From an uncultured Bacilli bacterium (lineage in GTDB: Bacteria > Bacillota_I > Bacilli_A > RF39 > UBA660), in the NCBI GenBank assembly GCA_934098435.1, contig CAKOOV010000007.1, forward strand, positions 8,049 to 72,048: 64,000 bases of DNA, written 5' to 3'. Below the pieces are notes generated by a model. That model was not told the origin of the DNA and did no database searches. It was given only the letters and a program-made list of their open reading frames with translations. Position numbers and translations under genes: made by a program. Below, piece after piece: positions 9,233-19,207 of this stretch. Numbering within the stretch: the first letter of the stretch is position 1; each line of letters opens with the position of its first letter.

Positions 9233-10732
9233 ATGGAAAAAGTTTATATGTGTATAGATTTAAAAAGCTTTTATGCCTCTGTTGAATGTATTGAAAGAGG
9301 GTTAGATCCTTTAAATACTAATTTAGTGGTTGCAGATGAGAGTAGAACAGAAAAAACTGTTTGTCTTGCAATAACACCAAGTTTAAAACAATATGGTCTA
9401 GGAGGTAGAGCAAGACTTTTTGAAGTCATTCAAAAAGTTAAAAGTATTAACTATGAAAGAAGAAAGAATAATAATTATAAAAAATTTAATTCGAAATCAT
9501 TTCTTGATAGTGAACTAAAAAAAGATAGAACATTGGAATTAGATTTTATAATTGCTCCACCTCAAATGAAAAAATACATGAAATATAGTACCAATATTTA
9601 TAAAATTTATTTAAAATATTTAGCACCAGAAGATATTTTTGTTTATTCAATAGATGAAGTTTTTTGTGATATAACTACTTATTTAAGTATGTATCAGATG
9701 ACAGCAAAAGAATTAGTTTCTAAAATAATAAAAGATGTTTATGATACAACTGGAATAACTGCAACTGCCGGAATTGGAACTAATATGTATTTGGCAAAAG
9801 TATGTATGGACATAGTTGCTAAACATACAGAACCTAATGAAATAGGTGTTAGAATTGCAGAAATTGATGAGATGTCATATAGAAAACTATTGTGGAATCA
9901 TAAGCCACTAACATCATTTTGGAGAGTAGGTAAAGGTATAGCAGATAAATTAGAAAAGAATGGATTATATACTATGGGAGATGTTGCAAGATGTTCTTTA
10001 AATAACGAAAATTTATTATACAAATTATTTGGAGTAAATGCAGAATTATTAATTGATCATGCTTGGGGTTGGGAACCGACAACAATAGAAGAAGTTAAAG
10101 CATATAAACCTGAAAGAAATAGTATATCATCTGGACAAGTTTTACATAGCCCATATAAATATGAAAATGCTAAATTAATTGTAAGAGAAATGATAGATTT
10201 ATTATCATTAGATTTAACTGACAAGCATTTAGTTACAAAGCAATTAGTATTAGATATAGGTTATGACATTGAAAATTTAACTAATCCTGCAATCAAAAAA
10301 ATGTATAATGGAGAAATAACAATAGATAATTATGGAAGAGAAGTTCCTAAACATTCTCATGGAACAATAAATTTGGATTACAATACTTCTTCATCAAAAG
10401 TCCTATCAAAAAAATGTATTGAATTATATGATAGAATAGTAAATAAAAATTTATTAATTAGAAAAATAAATATTACTGCTTGTAATATAATTGATGAAGA
10501 TATAGTAGAAAAAGAAGTAGTCCATGAGCAATTAAATCTTTTTTCATCAAGTGATGATTCTGAACAAAAAATTGAAGATAAAAAAAGACAAAAAGAAGAT
10601 AATAAATTACAACATGTTTTATTGGATATTAAAAATAAATATGGAAAAAACTCTATCTTAAAAGGTATGAACTTAGAAGAAGGTGGAACGACAATTGATA
10701 GAAATAATCAGGTTGGAGGTCATAAAGGATAA
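9233..10732 (+). CDS. Y-family DNA polymerase (UmuC/ImpB type)
   Basis: About 499 residues, a translesion polymerase. The N-terminus has the catalytic palm motif MCIDLKSFYASVECI, and YSIDEVFCDIT supplies the second acidic pair near residue 140; a helix-hairpin-helix-like region (WRVGKGIADKLEKNGLYTMG) and a little-finger region follow. ATG 9233 is chosen because GGAGG at 9223-9227 is its ribosome-binding site; the ATG at 9221 is part of that site. The length matches the UvrX/ImpB group on plasmids, phages and ICEs rather than housekeeping DinB. It overlaps a YolD gene and has its own SOS-like promoter and terminator. Confidence 0.9.
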   Translation: MEKVYMCIDLKSFYASVECIERGLDPLNTNLVVADESRTEKTVCLAITPSLKQYGLGGRARLFEVIQKVKSINYERRKNNNYKKFNSKSFLDSELKKDRTLELDFIIAPPQMKKYMKYSTNIYKIYLKYLAPEDIFVYSIDEVFCDITTYLSMYQMTAKELVSKIIKDVYDTTGITATAGIGTNMYLAKVCMDIVAKHTEPNEIGVRIAEIDEMSYRKLLWNHKPLTSFWRVGKGIADKLEKNGLYTMGDVARCSLNNENLLYKLFGVNAELLIDHAWGWEPTTIEEVKAYKPERNSISSGQVLHSPYKYENAKLIVREMIDLLSLDLTDKHLVTKQLVLDIGYDIENLTNPAIKKMYNGEITIDNYGREVPKHSHGTINLDYNTSSSKVLSKKCIELYDRIVNKNLLIRKINITACNIIDEDIVEKEVVHEQLNLFSSSDDSEQKIEDKKRQKEDNKLQHVLLDIKNKYGKNSILKGMNLEEGGTTIDRNNQVGGHKG

Positions 10733-11136
10733 TGGATAAATATGAAGATATAATTAATCTTTCTCACTATGAGCCAAAATATCATCCTAGAATGAGTATG
10801 TATAAAAGGTCGGCACAATTTGCTCCTTTTTCAGCGTTAGTTGGGTATGATGAACAAGTTCAGGAATGTTCAAGATTAACCGACAAAAGATTAGAAATGG
10901 ATGATGAATCAAAAGAAATAATAAATAATAAACTAAATAAGATAAATGAGTTTATAAAAAATAATCCAGAAGTTGAAATAACATATTTTATACCCGATGG
11001 AAAAAAAGAAGGCGGTAAATATGTTACTGAAAAAGTAAATGTAAAAAGAATTGATTTTATAAATAGATTTATAAAACTTACTGATAATAAAAAAATAGTT
11101 TTAGATGACATTATAGAAATAGATATTAAAGATTAG
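10732..11136 (+). CDS. YolD-like protein
   Basis: A 134-residue protein with the YolD family signature near the N-terminus (HPRMSMYKRSAQFAPFSAL). YolD-like proteins are encoded beside Y-family polymerases in Firmicutes and are thought to act as the UmuD-like partner. The start overlaps the polymerase stop (TAATGG), and a terminator follows, so the two genes form a closed SOS cassette within the ICE. Confidence 0.85.
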   Translation: MDKYEDIINLSHYEPKYHPRMSMYKRSAQFAPFSALVGYDEQVQECSRLTDKRLEMDDESKEIINNKLNKINEFIKNNPEVEITYFIPDGKKEGGKYVTEKVNVKRIDFINRFIKLTDNKKIVLDDIIEIDIKD

Positions 11137-11146
11137 TGAATTAAAG

Positions 11147-11168
11147 TCGTAGAAATACGATTTTTTTT
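11147..11168 (+). terminator. rho-independent terminator after yolD
   Basis: Stem TCGTA/TACGA with a GAAA tetraloop is followed by eight T residues. It closes the polymerase-yolD unit. Confidence 0.8.
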
Positions 11169-11192
11169 AATACAAAGAAAGGAGAATTATTA

Positions 11193-11393
11193 ATGAAAGA
11201 AGATGAAATAAAGATTTATCATAAAGTTTGTGATATTTCTAGGATATGTAAAAAATATTTTTACGAGAGAAAATATTTGCCAAGTGATGCTTGGTCAATG
11301 GATAAAGTTGTTGAATATATTTATTCAACTTCAAAGGAGTTAAAAAAGCAATATGATGAATTAAAGAAAAATATCAAACAGGGGAGGTTATAA
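11193..11393 (+). CDS. small hypothetical ICE protein
   Basis: A 66-residue charged protein, Tyr- and Lys-rich, preceded by AAAGGAG at 11178-11184. No family recognised. It starts a run of small genes that leads to the coupling protein gene; the next start is 3 bases after its stop. It may be a DNA-processing accessory. Confidence 0.6.
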   Translation: MKEDEIKIYHKVCDISRICKKYFYERKYLPSDAWSMDKVVEYIYSTSKELKKQYDELKKNIKQGRL

Positions 11394-11395
11394 TT

Positions 11396-11908
11396 ATGGC
11401 ATTATATAGTGTTGAAGTTGTTGAAACTTTAAGTAGAGTAGTAGAACAAGATGCTCCAACTTATGAAGATGCTGAAAGTCTTGTTGAAGAAAAATACGAT
11501 AATCAAGAAATAGTTTTAGATTCAGTAGATTATAAAGGAGTAGAATATAGACAAATTCCTTTTCCAAAAATAAAAGAAAGTTTTAATATTACAATAGACT
11601 TTGATAAAGAAGAAAAAAATGTTTATATAAGTACAGAGTCATCATCTGGTGCTACTTATAGTTGTGAAACAACAGAAGATTTAAATATAGCTTTGAAAAC
11701 ATATATTAGTAATTATGTTGAAGTTGAAAATGATAATTCTAATAAAAAGAATTTTAATAATTTTAACAAAGCAAAAAAAGAAATCGTTGATATTATTTCT
11801 GAATGGGAAAAAGAGCAAAGAAAAAATCATTCCGAAAAGATAAAAGCAGCACTTAGAGCAAAGAAGTTAAGAGAAGAACAAAATATTGAAGAAGAAATGG
11901 AGAGATAG
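11396..11908 (+). CDS. DpnD/PcfM family protein
   Basis: A 170-residue protein. The first 50 residues (YSVEVVETLSRVVEQ then EDAESLVEEKYDNQEIVLDS) match the pattern of the small DpnD/PcfM C-terminal domain common in Gram-positive plasmids and ICEs. The rest is Lys- and Glu-rich, and the protein ends in EEEMER. The codons for this ending (GGAGAGATAGG) also serve as the ribosome-binding site of the next small gene. The biochemical role of the family is not established. Confidence 0.65.
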   Translation: MALYSVEVVETLSRVVEQDAPTYEDAESLVEEKYDNQEIVLDSVDYKGVEYRQIPFPKIKESFNITIDFDKEEKNVYISTESSSGATYSCETTEDLNIALKTYISNYVEVENDNSNKKNFNNFNKAKKEIVDIISEWEKEQRKNHSEKIKAALRAKKLREEQNIEEEMER

Positions 11909-11912
11909 GTTT

Positions 11913-12035
11913 ATGTTATTAATTATTTTAGGAGCAATAGGGTTATTCTTATTGCTTTTTCTTTATTCTGCTTGTGTAGTATCAAGCAGGTGTTCACGAG
12001 AGGAGGAAAAGTATGAACACACTAGAAATGTATAA
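11913..12035 (+). CDS. 40-residue single-pass membrane peptide
   Basis: An ATG at 11913 follows GGAGAGATAGG and encodes 40 residues: a hydrophobic segment (about residues 2-19), then ACVVSSRCSREEEK and a charged tail. Its stop lies inside the next gene, whose ATG is at 12013. The good ribosome-binding site and overlaps support expression. Similar short membrane proteins with a Cys-x-x-Ser-Ser-x-Cys motif after the membrane segment are, as I recall, common in ICEs; function unknown. Confidence 0.55.
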   Translation: MLLIILGAIGLFLLLFLYSACVVSSRCSREEEKYEHTRNV

Positions 12036-12351
12036 AAGATTGTCAAATGAAGATAAAACTCATTTAACCGTGTATTGTATTTACGATAGCATTTACGATG
12101 TTGCAAGAAATAATAATATTGAAATTAGTGATGAACTTGCTATGAATATTCAAGAACTTGCTCATGATTTATATCTTGAAGATGAATATATGAATTTATC
12201 TGCATCACAAATTGCTTTCTTTTTAACAGAGTGTTATGCAAAAGATAATACATTTATGGATAAAGTAGAAGATATAGATTATGATGACATACTACAAGCA
12301 GTTGAAAATGATAATCACGAATTTTATATTGAAGAAGAAATGGAAAGGTAG
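12013..12351 (+). CDS. hypothetical acidic ICE protein
   Basis: A 112-residue acidic, largely helical protein preceded by GAGGAGG at 11999-12005. It ends in the same EEEMER sequence as the protein encoded at 11396, again with codons that place a purine-rich site before the next gene. No domain recognised. It belongs to the accessory block between yolD and virD4. Confidence 0.6.
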   Translation: MNTLEMYKRLSNEDKTHLTVYCIYDSIYDVARNNNIEISDELAMNIQELAHDLYLEDEYMNLSASQIAFFLTECYAKDNTFMDKVEDIDYDDILQAVENDNHEFYIEEEMER

Positions 12352-12361
12352 GTAATAAATT

Positions 12362-12637
12362 ATGGATTTTACAAAGCTAAATGTTGAGTTTGCTAATATG
12401 CAAAATACTATTACTAAATATAATAATATTTTGAATGAAATAAAGAATAGAATTAAAAACAATTTAAGAGATATTAGTAAATATGAAACCAAAATAAAAA
12501 ATACAAAGAATAATTTAGAAAAAGAGAGTTATAAAATACTTGTTATTTCATTAAAAAATGAAACTTCATTTTTAGAAAATATTATAAAAGAGGAGGAACA
12601 AAATGAACGAGAAACAGGGAATACTAAAACAGTATAA
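12362..12637 (+). CDS. coiled-coil hypothetical ICE protein
   Basis: A 91-residue protein dominated by Lys, Asn, Glu and Ile heptad-like spacing, consistent with a long coiled coil. It overlaps the next gene by 35 bases, in a different frame. No catalytic motif. It may be a structural or DNA-binding accessory; function unknown. Confidence 0.5.
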   Translation: MDFTKLNVEFANMQNTITKYNNILNEIKNRIKNNLRDISKYETKIKNTKNNLEKESYKILVISLKNETSFLENIIKEEEQNERETGNTKTV

Positions 12638-13001
12638 CGAAGAAGAAATAAAACAATTACTTAATGACAAAGTGAAAATGGTTTATATTGATAATGGTAG
12701 TGAGGAATTTGTTGCAAGATATGAAGATTTACCGGACATTATCGTAGATGTAAACGAAAAACTTGGACATAATGAAAATTTAAAGGTATATGATTTTGAA
12801 AATCCAATAGCATATAAACCGATTTTAACAACAATAGGTTATTTTTTAGATAAATGTGATCCAGATGTAAGAAAAGATATAATTGATAGATTAGTTGGCT
12901 TACAAAAAGGAGAAATTGCAGTAAAAGATTACAAGGTAATTGATGAAGATATGTTAGATGATGTAAGAATTGCTATGGAAAAAGAAGAAATGGATAGATA
13001 A
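12603..13001 (+). CDS. hypothetical ICE protein
   Basis: A 132-residue acidic soluble protein preceded by GAGGAGG at 12591-12597, inside the end of the previous gene. It ends in EEMDR, close to the EEMER endings of neighbours. It is immediately followed (2 bases) by the coupling protein gene, so it is probably coupled to it. No known domain recognised. Confidence 0.6.
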   Translation: MNEKQGILKQYNEEEIKQLLNDKVKMVYIDNGSEEFVARYEDLPDIIVDVNEKLGHNENLKVYDFENPIAYKPILTTIGYFLDKCDPDVRKDIIDRLVGLQKGEIAVKDYKVIDEDMLDDVRIAMEKEEMDR

Positions 13002-13003
13002 TT

Positions 13004-14977
13004 ATGCCAATGGTATATATAGTTATTTTAGTTTTAGTGGCTTTAATAATTATATTTTTGTATTTTATTGAGCCAATAATAACTAGACAAAAAATAAAAG
13101 ATAATAATGAACATGGTAGTGCAAGATGGGCTACTAAACAAGAAATAGAAAAGCATTTTAGAAAAGAACAAATAAGTCATATTGTAAAAACTGGCTTCCC
13201 TGTATATTACTCAAAGGATAATAGATATGTATGGTTTGATATGGAAACACCACATTGGATTTATTTAGGTTCCACAGGAAGTGGCAAAAGTGCTACTGCA
13301 GTAATTCCTGAATGTAGCTTTATTGCTACTGCTGAAAATAAAAAAAGTGTTTTTATTACAGATCCAAAAGGAGAAATATTTTCTACAACAAGTAAAATGT
13401 TTAAAGACAATGGTTATCATGTGTTTACATTGGATTTTAGAAATCCAGAATTTTCTAATCATGCTAATTTATTAGAAACTGCAATTATTGAATACGAATT
13501 ATTTGATAAAAATGATAAATTAAGTCAAAAGGAAAATGATGAGAACTTAAAAATAAAGTATAAAAATGAATCAATAACTCACTATGCACAATGTAATCAA
13601 ATCGTAAATGATATATGTACTATGATTATGGCAGATAAAACTGCAAAAGAAGCATTTTGGAATAACAGTGCAAGTGATTTGTTATATGGTATCATTTTTT
13701 TATTTTTAGAAGATTATGCTGATGGAAAAATTAAAAGAGAACAAATTACTTTAACATCAATGAAAAAATTCCAAAATAGTTCAATGACCGATAAGAATAT
13801 CAAAATTTTAAGAAAATATGTAGAGGCAAAACTTTATGGATGTAGAAGTAAAGATAAGTTAATACCAATTATTTCTACCAGTGAGAATACTTATAAGAGT
13901 ATTACAAGCATATTCAATGAGAGAATGACTTTATTTGATGATGTAAATGTAGAAAATATTACATCTAATTCTGATTTTGATTTTGATATATTAGGTAAAG
14001 AACCATCAGTATTATATTGTTGCATACCTGATGAGTCAAAAATATACTATACTCTTGTATCAGTAGTAGTATCTTTAATATATAAAAGGTTAGTATTATT
14101 ATGTAATATGCAACCTAATAAGAAACTACCAACTGAACTTGTATTCTTACTTGATGAATTTGCAAATACACCACCACTACAAGATATTGAAACAATAGTA
14201 TCAGTAGCAAGAAGTAGAGGTATGTATTTTCAATTCTTTTTACAAAGTTTTGCTCAATTAGATAATTTATATGGTAAAGAAGTTAGTCAAATAATTCAAG
14301 ATAACTGTGGCTTGGCTTACCTTAAAACAAACACACAAGAAACTGCTGAAGCAATAAGCAGCCGTCTAGGAACTCACGGAGTAGAAACTACTTCTTTAAA
14401 TTATTCAATGAGTTTTATGAATAATAATGGTAGTAAAGGAACAAGTCTTATTTCAAGAAGATTATTGACTGCTGATGAAATAAAACAATTACATTATAAG
14501 ACAATCATATTTCCAACAGTTGGTTATCCAATATTTCGTGATACCGTAGTTTATCAAAAATTTAGTTGTTATAAAAAAGGTTTTGTTGATAGAAAAATAA
14601 GACCACTAGAAAGGATAGTTGATACTTACTATACAGTAGAACAATTAAAATTTGATGATAAGAATAATGAACAAGAGCCAAAGCTTAATACTGCTGAATC
14701 ACAAATGAAAACAAAGTTAATATCTATTATAAATGAAGTTATAAAGATATTTGGAAAAATTGATTTTAATGTTGAGTATGTAAAAGATGGAAATGATATT
14801 ACTGCTCAACTTTTTTTAGCCCCACCATTATCAACTAATGATCTAAAAGGATTAGAAGAATTAAGTAGTAAATTAGGTTTTGGGTATAATGCTATATCTA
14901 GCAAAGAAAAAGTTAATAGAAAAAATAGAAACTCTTTAATAGAGATTTTTTTAATTGATAGAGAAAAAGAAATGTGA
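13004..14977 (+). CDS. VirD4/TraG-type coupling protein
   Basis: A 657-residue ATPase that links the relaxosome to the secretion channel. One membrane segment (about residues 3-25) is followed by the conserved NEHGSARWA region. Walker A is GSTGSGKSATAVIPE near residue 88, FITDPKGE follows, and Walker B is LVFLLDEFANTPPLQD near residue 380. These are hallmarks of type IV coupling proteins. Only one membrane segment is apparent, fewer than in some plasmid proteins. It lies 15 bases before the giant methylase-helicase gene. Confidence 0.92.
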   Translation: MPMVYIVILVLVALIIIFLYFIEPIITRQKIKDNNEHGSARWATKQEIEKHFRKEQISHIVKTGFPVYYSKDNRYVWFDMETPHWIYLGSTGSGKSATAVIPECSFIATAENKKSVFITDPKGEIFSTTSKMFKDNGYHVFTLDFRNPEFSNHANLLETAIIEYELFDKNDKLSQKENDENLKIKYKNESITHYAQCNQIVNDICTMIMADKTAKEAFWNNSASDLLYGIIFLFLEDYADGKIKREQITLTSMKKFQNSSMTDKNIKILRKYVEAKLYGCRSKDKLIPIISTSENTYKSITSIFNERMTLFDDVNVENITSNSDFDFDILGKEPSVLYCCIPDESKIYYTLVSVVVSLIYKRLVLLCNMQPNKKLPTELVFLLDEFANTPPLQDIETIVSVARSRGMYFQFFLQSFAQLDNLYGKEVSQIIQDNCGLAYLKTNTQETAEAISSRLGTHGVETTSLNYSMSFMNNNGSKGTSLISRRLLTADEIKQLHYKTIIFPTVGYPIFRDTVVYQKFSCYKKGFVDRKIRPLERIVDTYYTVEQLKFDDKNNEQEPKLNTAESQMKTKLISIINEVIKIFGKIDFNVEYVKDGNDITAQLFLAPPLSTNDLKGLEELSSKLGFGYNAISSKEKVNRKNRNSLIEIFLIDREKEM

Positions 14978-14992
14978 AAGAAGGTGTAGAAA

Positions 14993-17900
14993 ATGAATAA
15001 TGACTTTTTTGGAGAATTTTTAGCCATAAGAGATGAAACATTAAAAAATATTCAATTAGATAATAATAGTTGGAACAAGTTTATTACTTATTGGTCAAAA
15101 ATATTGGACAAGTATAGTGTTGATAATGTTCTTAATCTATATACCTACAATTCAAGTGGTAGAACATTTATGACTTTTGATGAATGGAATAGTGAAGAAA
15201 TAGGTAGAAGAATAAAACCTAAAAGTAAAGGAATACCAATAATTATCAATAATTGGAAAGGTTATGTTTTTGATATAAAACAAACTTATGGTAAAGAATA
15301 TAGAATATGGAATTATAATCACTTTGTAGATAAATCATTATTAGAGTATTACCAAGATAATGCAGGTATTTCAAATGATGATAATAAATCATTATATGAA
15401 AACTTTTATGATACTTTTTATGAAATATCTATAAAGCAAATAATGAACAATTATATGACAATGTCAGCAGATGAAGTGGAGTTCGTTGCTAAAACAATGA
15501 CTTCACTTTTTTTAGCGAAAGCTAATTTTAATATATATAATCTACCAAATTCTTATGAATTATTAGAAGAAATGGATAGTGATGATATTTTAAAATGTAT
15601 GCAGATTGCCAATAAAGAAACTGCAATTATATATAATGATTTTGTTGAAAAAGCAACAAGTCTTGAGAATATACAAAACTATATTCAAACTAATGTGCTT
15701 TTTCAATTTAAAGATGACAAGATATTAAGTAATGAAGAAAAACAAAACTTTTTATCTGGTATAGAAGTTAATACACCATTTAATAATGAGATATTAGAAA
15801 ATATATACGATAGTTATGTTAATAGATATGAGCATTCATTTAAAAGAAAAGTAAATCCGATTCAAGAAGAAAATACCTTATCATTTGATAAAGAAAAAGT
15901 ATATATAAATAATGAAGAAGTTAGTGAAGAAGAATTTGATGAAGAACTTACTAAAATGGAAGAAGAACATTTTGATAATGTTCACAGATTAAATGATAGT
16001 AATAATAGTGTTGAACAAATGAGTTTATTTGCACCGAGAGAAGAAGAACTTGCAAATAAAATATGTGATATATTTAATTCTTTTGATACAAAATATCAAA
16101 ATACTTTTGAAATTCATAATGTAGAATTACAAGTATGGGAGCATATAAAATCAAACAAGAGAAATCTATCTATATTATTGTCTAGTCCTATTACAGATAT
16201 GGGAGAGAATGCTTTTTCATATTTTAATCCTGATAAGACTGATGAAATTAAATTAAATGAAGGAATAAAAAATAATGCTTTTCTTCAATCTTTATATAAG
16301 GATAAAGACTTTTCAATTTATATATCTCCTGACTTAATACATATATATTGGAATAATTTTGATGATAAACAATTTGATATGTCTATACCAAGTACAAAAT
16401 TGGTAGATCAAAATGAAATTGATAATCAAGAATTAGAACAAATTGATAGAGAAGTATCTTCTATTATTGAAGATGTGGAAGATAATGATATTGATTATAA
16501 GGTTACTACTGCTGAAATAATTCCAACTCATGATGGTATAGAAACTAATATAATAGAAGAACAAAAGTTTAATAATAATGGAGAAGAAATAGAAGAAGAA
16601 TATCCGAAAGTTAATTATCACATTAGTGATGATAAAGTTGATACAAGTTTTGGTGCTAAATCAAGATTTGAAGATAATGTAAAAGCAATAGAACTATTAA
16701 AGCAATTAGAAAGTGAAGATAAAAATGCAACAAAAGAAGAACAGGATATTTTATCTCGTTATGTAGGTTGGGGTGGAATTGCTGATGCTTTTGATGAAAG
16801 AAAAGATAATTGGAAAAGTGAAAGAGAAAGACTAAAACTACTATTAAATGATGAAGAATATAAAGCAGCTGCACATTCAACATTATCATCTTTTTATACT
16901 CCAAATGTTGCAATAGATGGCATATATAAAACTTTAAAACAATTTGGTTTTGAAAAAGGAAATATTTTAGAGCCAAGTTGTGCTATTGGTAATTTCTTTG
17001 GGAGATTACCTAGTGAATTTGAAAAATCTAAATTATATGGTGTAGAGTTAGATAGTATAAGTGGTAGAATTGCTAAAAAACTATATCCAAATGTAAAAAT
17101 AGAAATAACAGGTTATGAAAATTCAAAAGTAGCAGATGAATTATTTGATGTTGCAGTTGGTAATGTACCTTTTGGAAGTAATACTGTATATGATAAAAGA
17201 TATAAAGATAGATTCTTAATTCACGATTACTTCTTTCAAAAAACATTAGATAAAGTTAGAGATGGTGGAATAATTGCTTTTATAACTACTGATGGAACAC
17301 TTGATAAGAAAGATACAAGAGTAAGGGAATATATTGCAAAAAGAGCAGAGTTTTTAGGTGCAATTAGATTACCAAATAATACATTTACTAATAATGCAAA
17401 TGCAAAGGTAACATCTGATATTATTTTCTTAAAAAAGAGAGATGAATTAAAACAAGATTTAAGTGATGAAAAGTGGATTTATACAAGTGAATATGAAGAT
17501 GGAATAACAATAAATAATTATTATATTGATAATCCAAATATGATGCTTGGAAAAATGGAACTAGAGTCAACTGCTTATGGTTATGACAATACATTATCTC
17601 CAATAGATGAGGATATAAATGTTTTAATGAATCAAGCAATAGAACATTTACCTAGTAATATTTATGAACAAACAAACTTTATTCATAATGACGATAATGA
17701 TTATGATGTTTTAGATGCTGATGATAGTATTAAGAATAATGCTTTTACTATTATTAATAAAGATGGTAAAGATATAATTTATCAAAGGTCATTTTCTAGT
17801 TTAGTACCATATTCTATTCAAGAAGGTATGGTGGCAAAAAGAATTATAGGTCTTTGTAAGGTTAAAAATGCTTTAAGAGAAGTATTTGATATTCAACTTC

Positions 17901-19174
17901 GTGATGGTAGTGATGAAGAATTATCACTAGCACAAGAAAAATTAAGTAAAGAATATGATGAATTTTATAAAAGATATGGTTATATTAATGATAGTGTAAA
18001 TGCAAGAGCATTTGATAGTGATCCAGATTATTATTTACTTACATCTATTGAAAATAAGGTTAGTAAAGATGATGAAGATGAAAATGACAAACCTAAATAT
18101 GAAAAGGGAGACGTCTTTACTAAAAGAACAATAAGAAAAAGTAAAGTAATAACGAGTGCCGAAAATGTAGAAGATGCTTTAAAGTATTCACTTAATAATC
18201 GTGGTTGTGTTGATTTTGAATATATGAAAACATTATATCCAAAAAGTGAAGATGAAATGATTGAAGAACTTGATAATCTAATATATCAAGATCCTGAAAA
18301 GATTAATGACTTTAATAAAGGTTGGGTTATAGCAAGTGAATATTTAAGTGGTAATGTAAAACATAAACTTAATTATGCCAAATCAATAAATGAAGATAAT
18401 AAATATGATAAAAATATAGAAGCACTTGAAATAGTACAACCTATACCACTTGAATATGATGAAATAAGTGTTAAGTTAGGATCAACTTGGATACCAGAAG
18501 ATATATATCATCAATTTTGTTGTGAATTATTAGATATTCAAAGTTGGAACAAAAGTAGATTAAAAATAAAGTATGCAAAAGAAGTAAATACTTGGTTATT
18601 TCAAGCTAGTGGTTTATATGGTTATGGAGTTAAAAACACAAATACTTGGGGAACTGATAGAGCAGATGCTTTATCTTTAATTAAAAATGCTTTAAATCTT
18701 CAAAGTGTAACTGTATATGATACATTAGAAGATGATAGGAGAGTTGTAAATCCTGTTGAAACTGCAAATGCAAGAGAAAAGCAAGAACTTATAAAACAAG
18801 AATTTAAAGAGTGGATTTGGAAAGATGAAGATCGAAGAAATAGACTAACAAAACTTTACAATGAACAATTTAATTGTATGAGAGAAAGAGAGTTTGATGG
18901 TAGTCATCTTACTTTTGATGGTATGAATCCAAATATAGAACTTCGAGAACATCAAAAAAATGCAGTTGCTCGTGTTTTATATGGTGGTAATACTTTACTC
19001 GCTCATGCAGTAGGTGCAGGAAAAACTTATGAATGCATTGCTAGTGCTATGGAATTAAAAAGACTAGGAATAGTTAGTAAGCCGATGTTTGTTGTACCTA
19101 ATCATTTATTAGGACAATGGGCAAATGAAATATTAAAATTATATCCCACTGCAAATATACTTGTTGCAACTTAA
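14993..19174 (+). CDS. methylase-helicase, N-terminal part, cut by in-frame TAA
   Basis: This 1,393-residue frame is the first two thirds of a giant protein of the N6-adenine methylase plus SNF2-like helicase type typical of Firmicute ICEs. It has a long acidic N-terminal region, a methyltransferase fold with motif I (ILEPSCAIGNFFG, near residue 658) and DVAVGNVPFG in place of NPPY/F (near 722), then helicase motif I AHAVGAGKTYE near 1337. It ends at TAA 19172-19174 after NILVAT. The same frame continues with KDFEKTRRKK and the rest of the helicase, so the TAA replaces a sense codon, probably Lys AAA. As it stands the product has Walker A but no DEAH box. Confidence 0.85.
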   Translation: MNNDFFGEFLAIRDETLKNIQLDNNSWNKFITYWSKILDKYSVDNVLNLYTYNSSGRTFMTFDEWNSEEIGRRIKPKSKGIPIIINNWKGYVFDIKQTYGKEYRIWNYNHFVDKSLLEYYQDNAGISNDDNKSLYENFYDTFYEISIKQIMNNYMTMSADEVEFVAKTMTSLFLAKANFNIYNLPNSYELLEEMDSDDILKCMQIANKETAIIYNDFVEKATSLENIQNYIQTNVLFQFKDDKILSNEEKQNFLSGIEVNTPFNNEILENIYDSYVNRYEHSFKRKVNPIQEENTLSFDKEKVYINNEEVSEEEFDEELTKMEEEHFDNVHRLNDSNNSVEQMSLFAPREEELANKICDIFNSFDTKYQNTFEIHNVELQVWEHIKSNKRNLSILLSSPITDMGENAFSYFNPDKTDEIKLNEGIKNNAFLQSLYKDKDFSIYISPDLIHIYWNNFDDKQFDMSIPSTKLVDQNEIDNQELEQIDREVSSIIEDVEDNDIDYKVTTAEIIPTHDGIETNIIEEQKFNNNGEEIEEEYPKVNYHISDDKVDTSFGAKSRFEDNVKAIELLKQLESEDKNATKEEQDILSRYVGWGGIADAFDERKDNWKSERERLKLLLNDEEYKAAAHSTLSSFYTPNVAIDGIYKTLKQFGFEKGNILEPSCAIGNFFGRLPSEFEKSKLYGVELDSISGRIAKKLYPNVKIEITGYENSKVADELFDVAVGNVPFGSNTVYDKRYKDRFLIHDYFFQKTLDKVRDGGIIAFITTDGTLDKKDTRVREYIAKRAEFLGAIRLPNNTFTNNANAKVTSDIIFLKKRDELKQDLSDEKWIYTSEYEDGITINNYYIDNPNMMLGKMELESTAYGYDNTLSPIDEDINVLMNQAIEHLPSNIYEQTNFIHNDDNDYDVLDADDSIKNNAFTIINKDGKDIIYQRSFSSLVPYSIQEGMVAKRIIGLCKVKNALREVFDIQLRDGSDEELSLAQEKLSKEYDEFYKRYGYINDSVNARAFDSDPDYYLLTSIENKVSKDDEDENDKPKYEKGDVFTKRTIRKSKVITSAENVEDALKYSLNNRGCVDFEYMKTLYPKSEDEMIEELDNLIYQDPEKINDFNKGWVIASEYLSGNVKHKLNYAKSINEDNKYDKNIEALEIVQPIPLEYDEISVKLGSTWIPEDIYHQFCCELLDIQSWNKSRLKIKYAKEVNTWLFQASGLYGYGVKNTNTWGTDRADALSLIKNALNLQSVTVYDTLEDDRRVVNPVETANAREKQELIKQEFKEWIWKDEDRRNRLTKLYNEQFNCMREREFDGSHLTFDGMNPNIELREHQKNAVARVLYGGNTLLAHAVGAGKTYECIASAMELKRLGIVSKPMFVVPNHLLGQWANEILKLYPTANILVAT

Positions 19175-19207
19175 AAAGATTTTGAAAAAACAAGAAGAAA
19201 AAAACTT

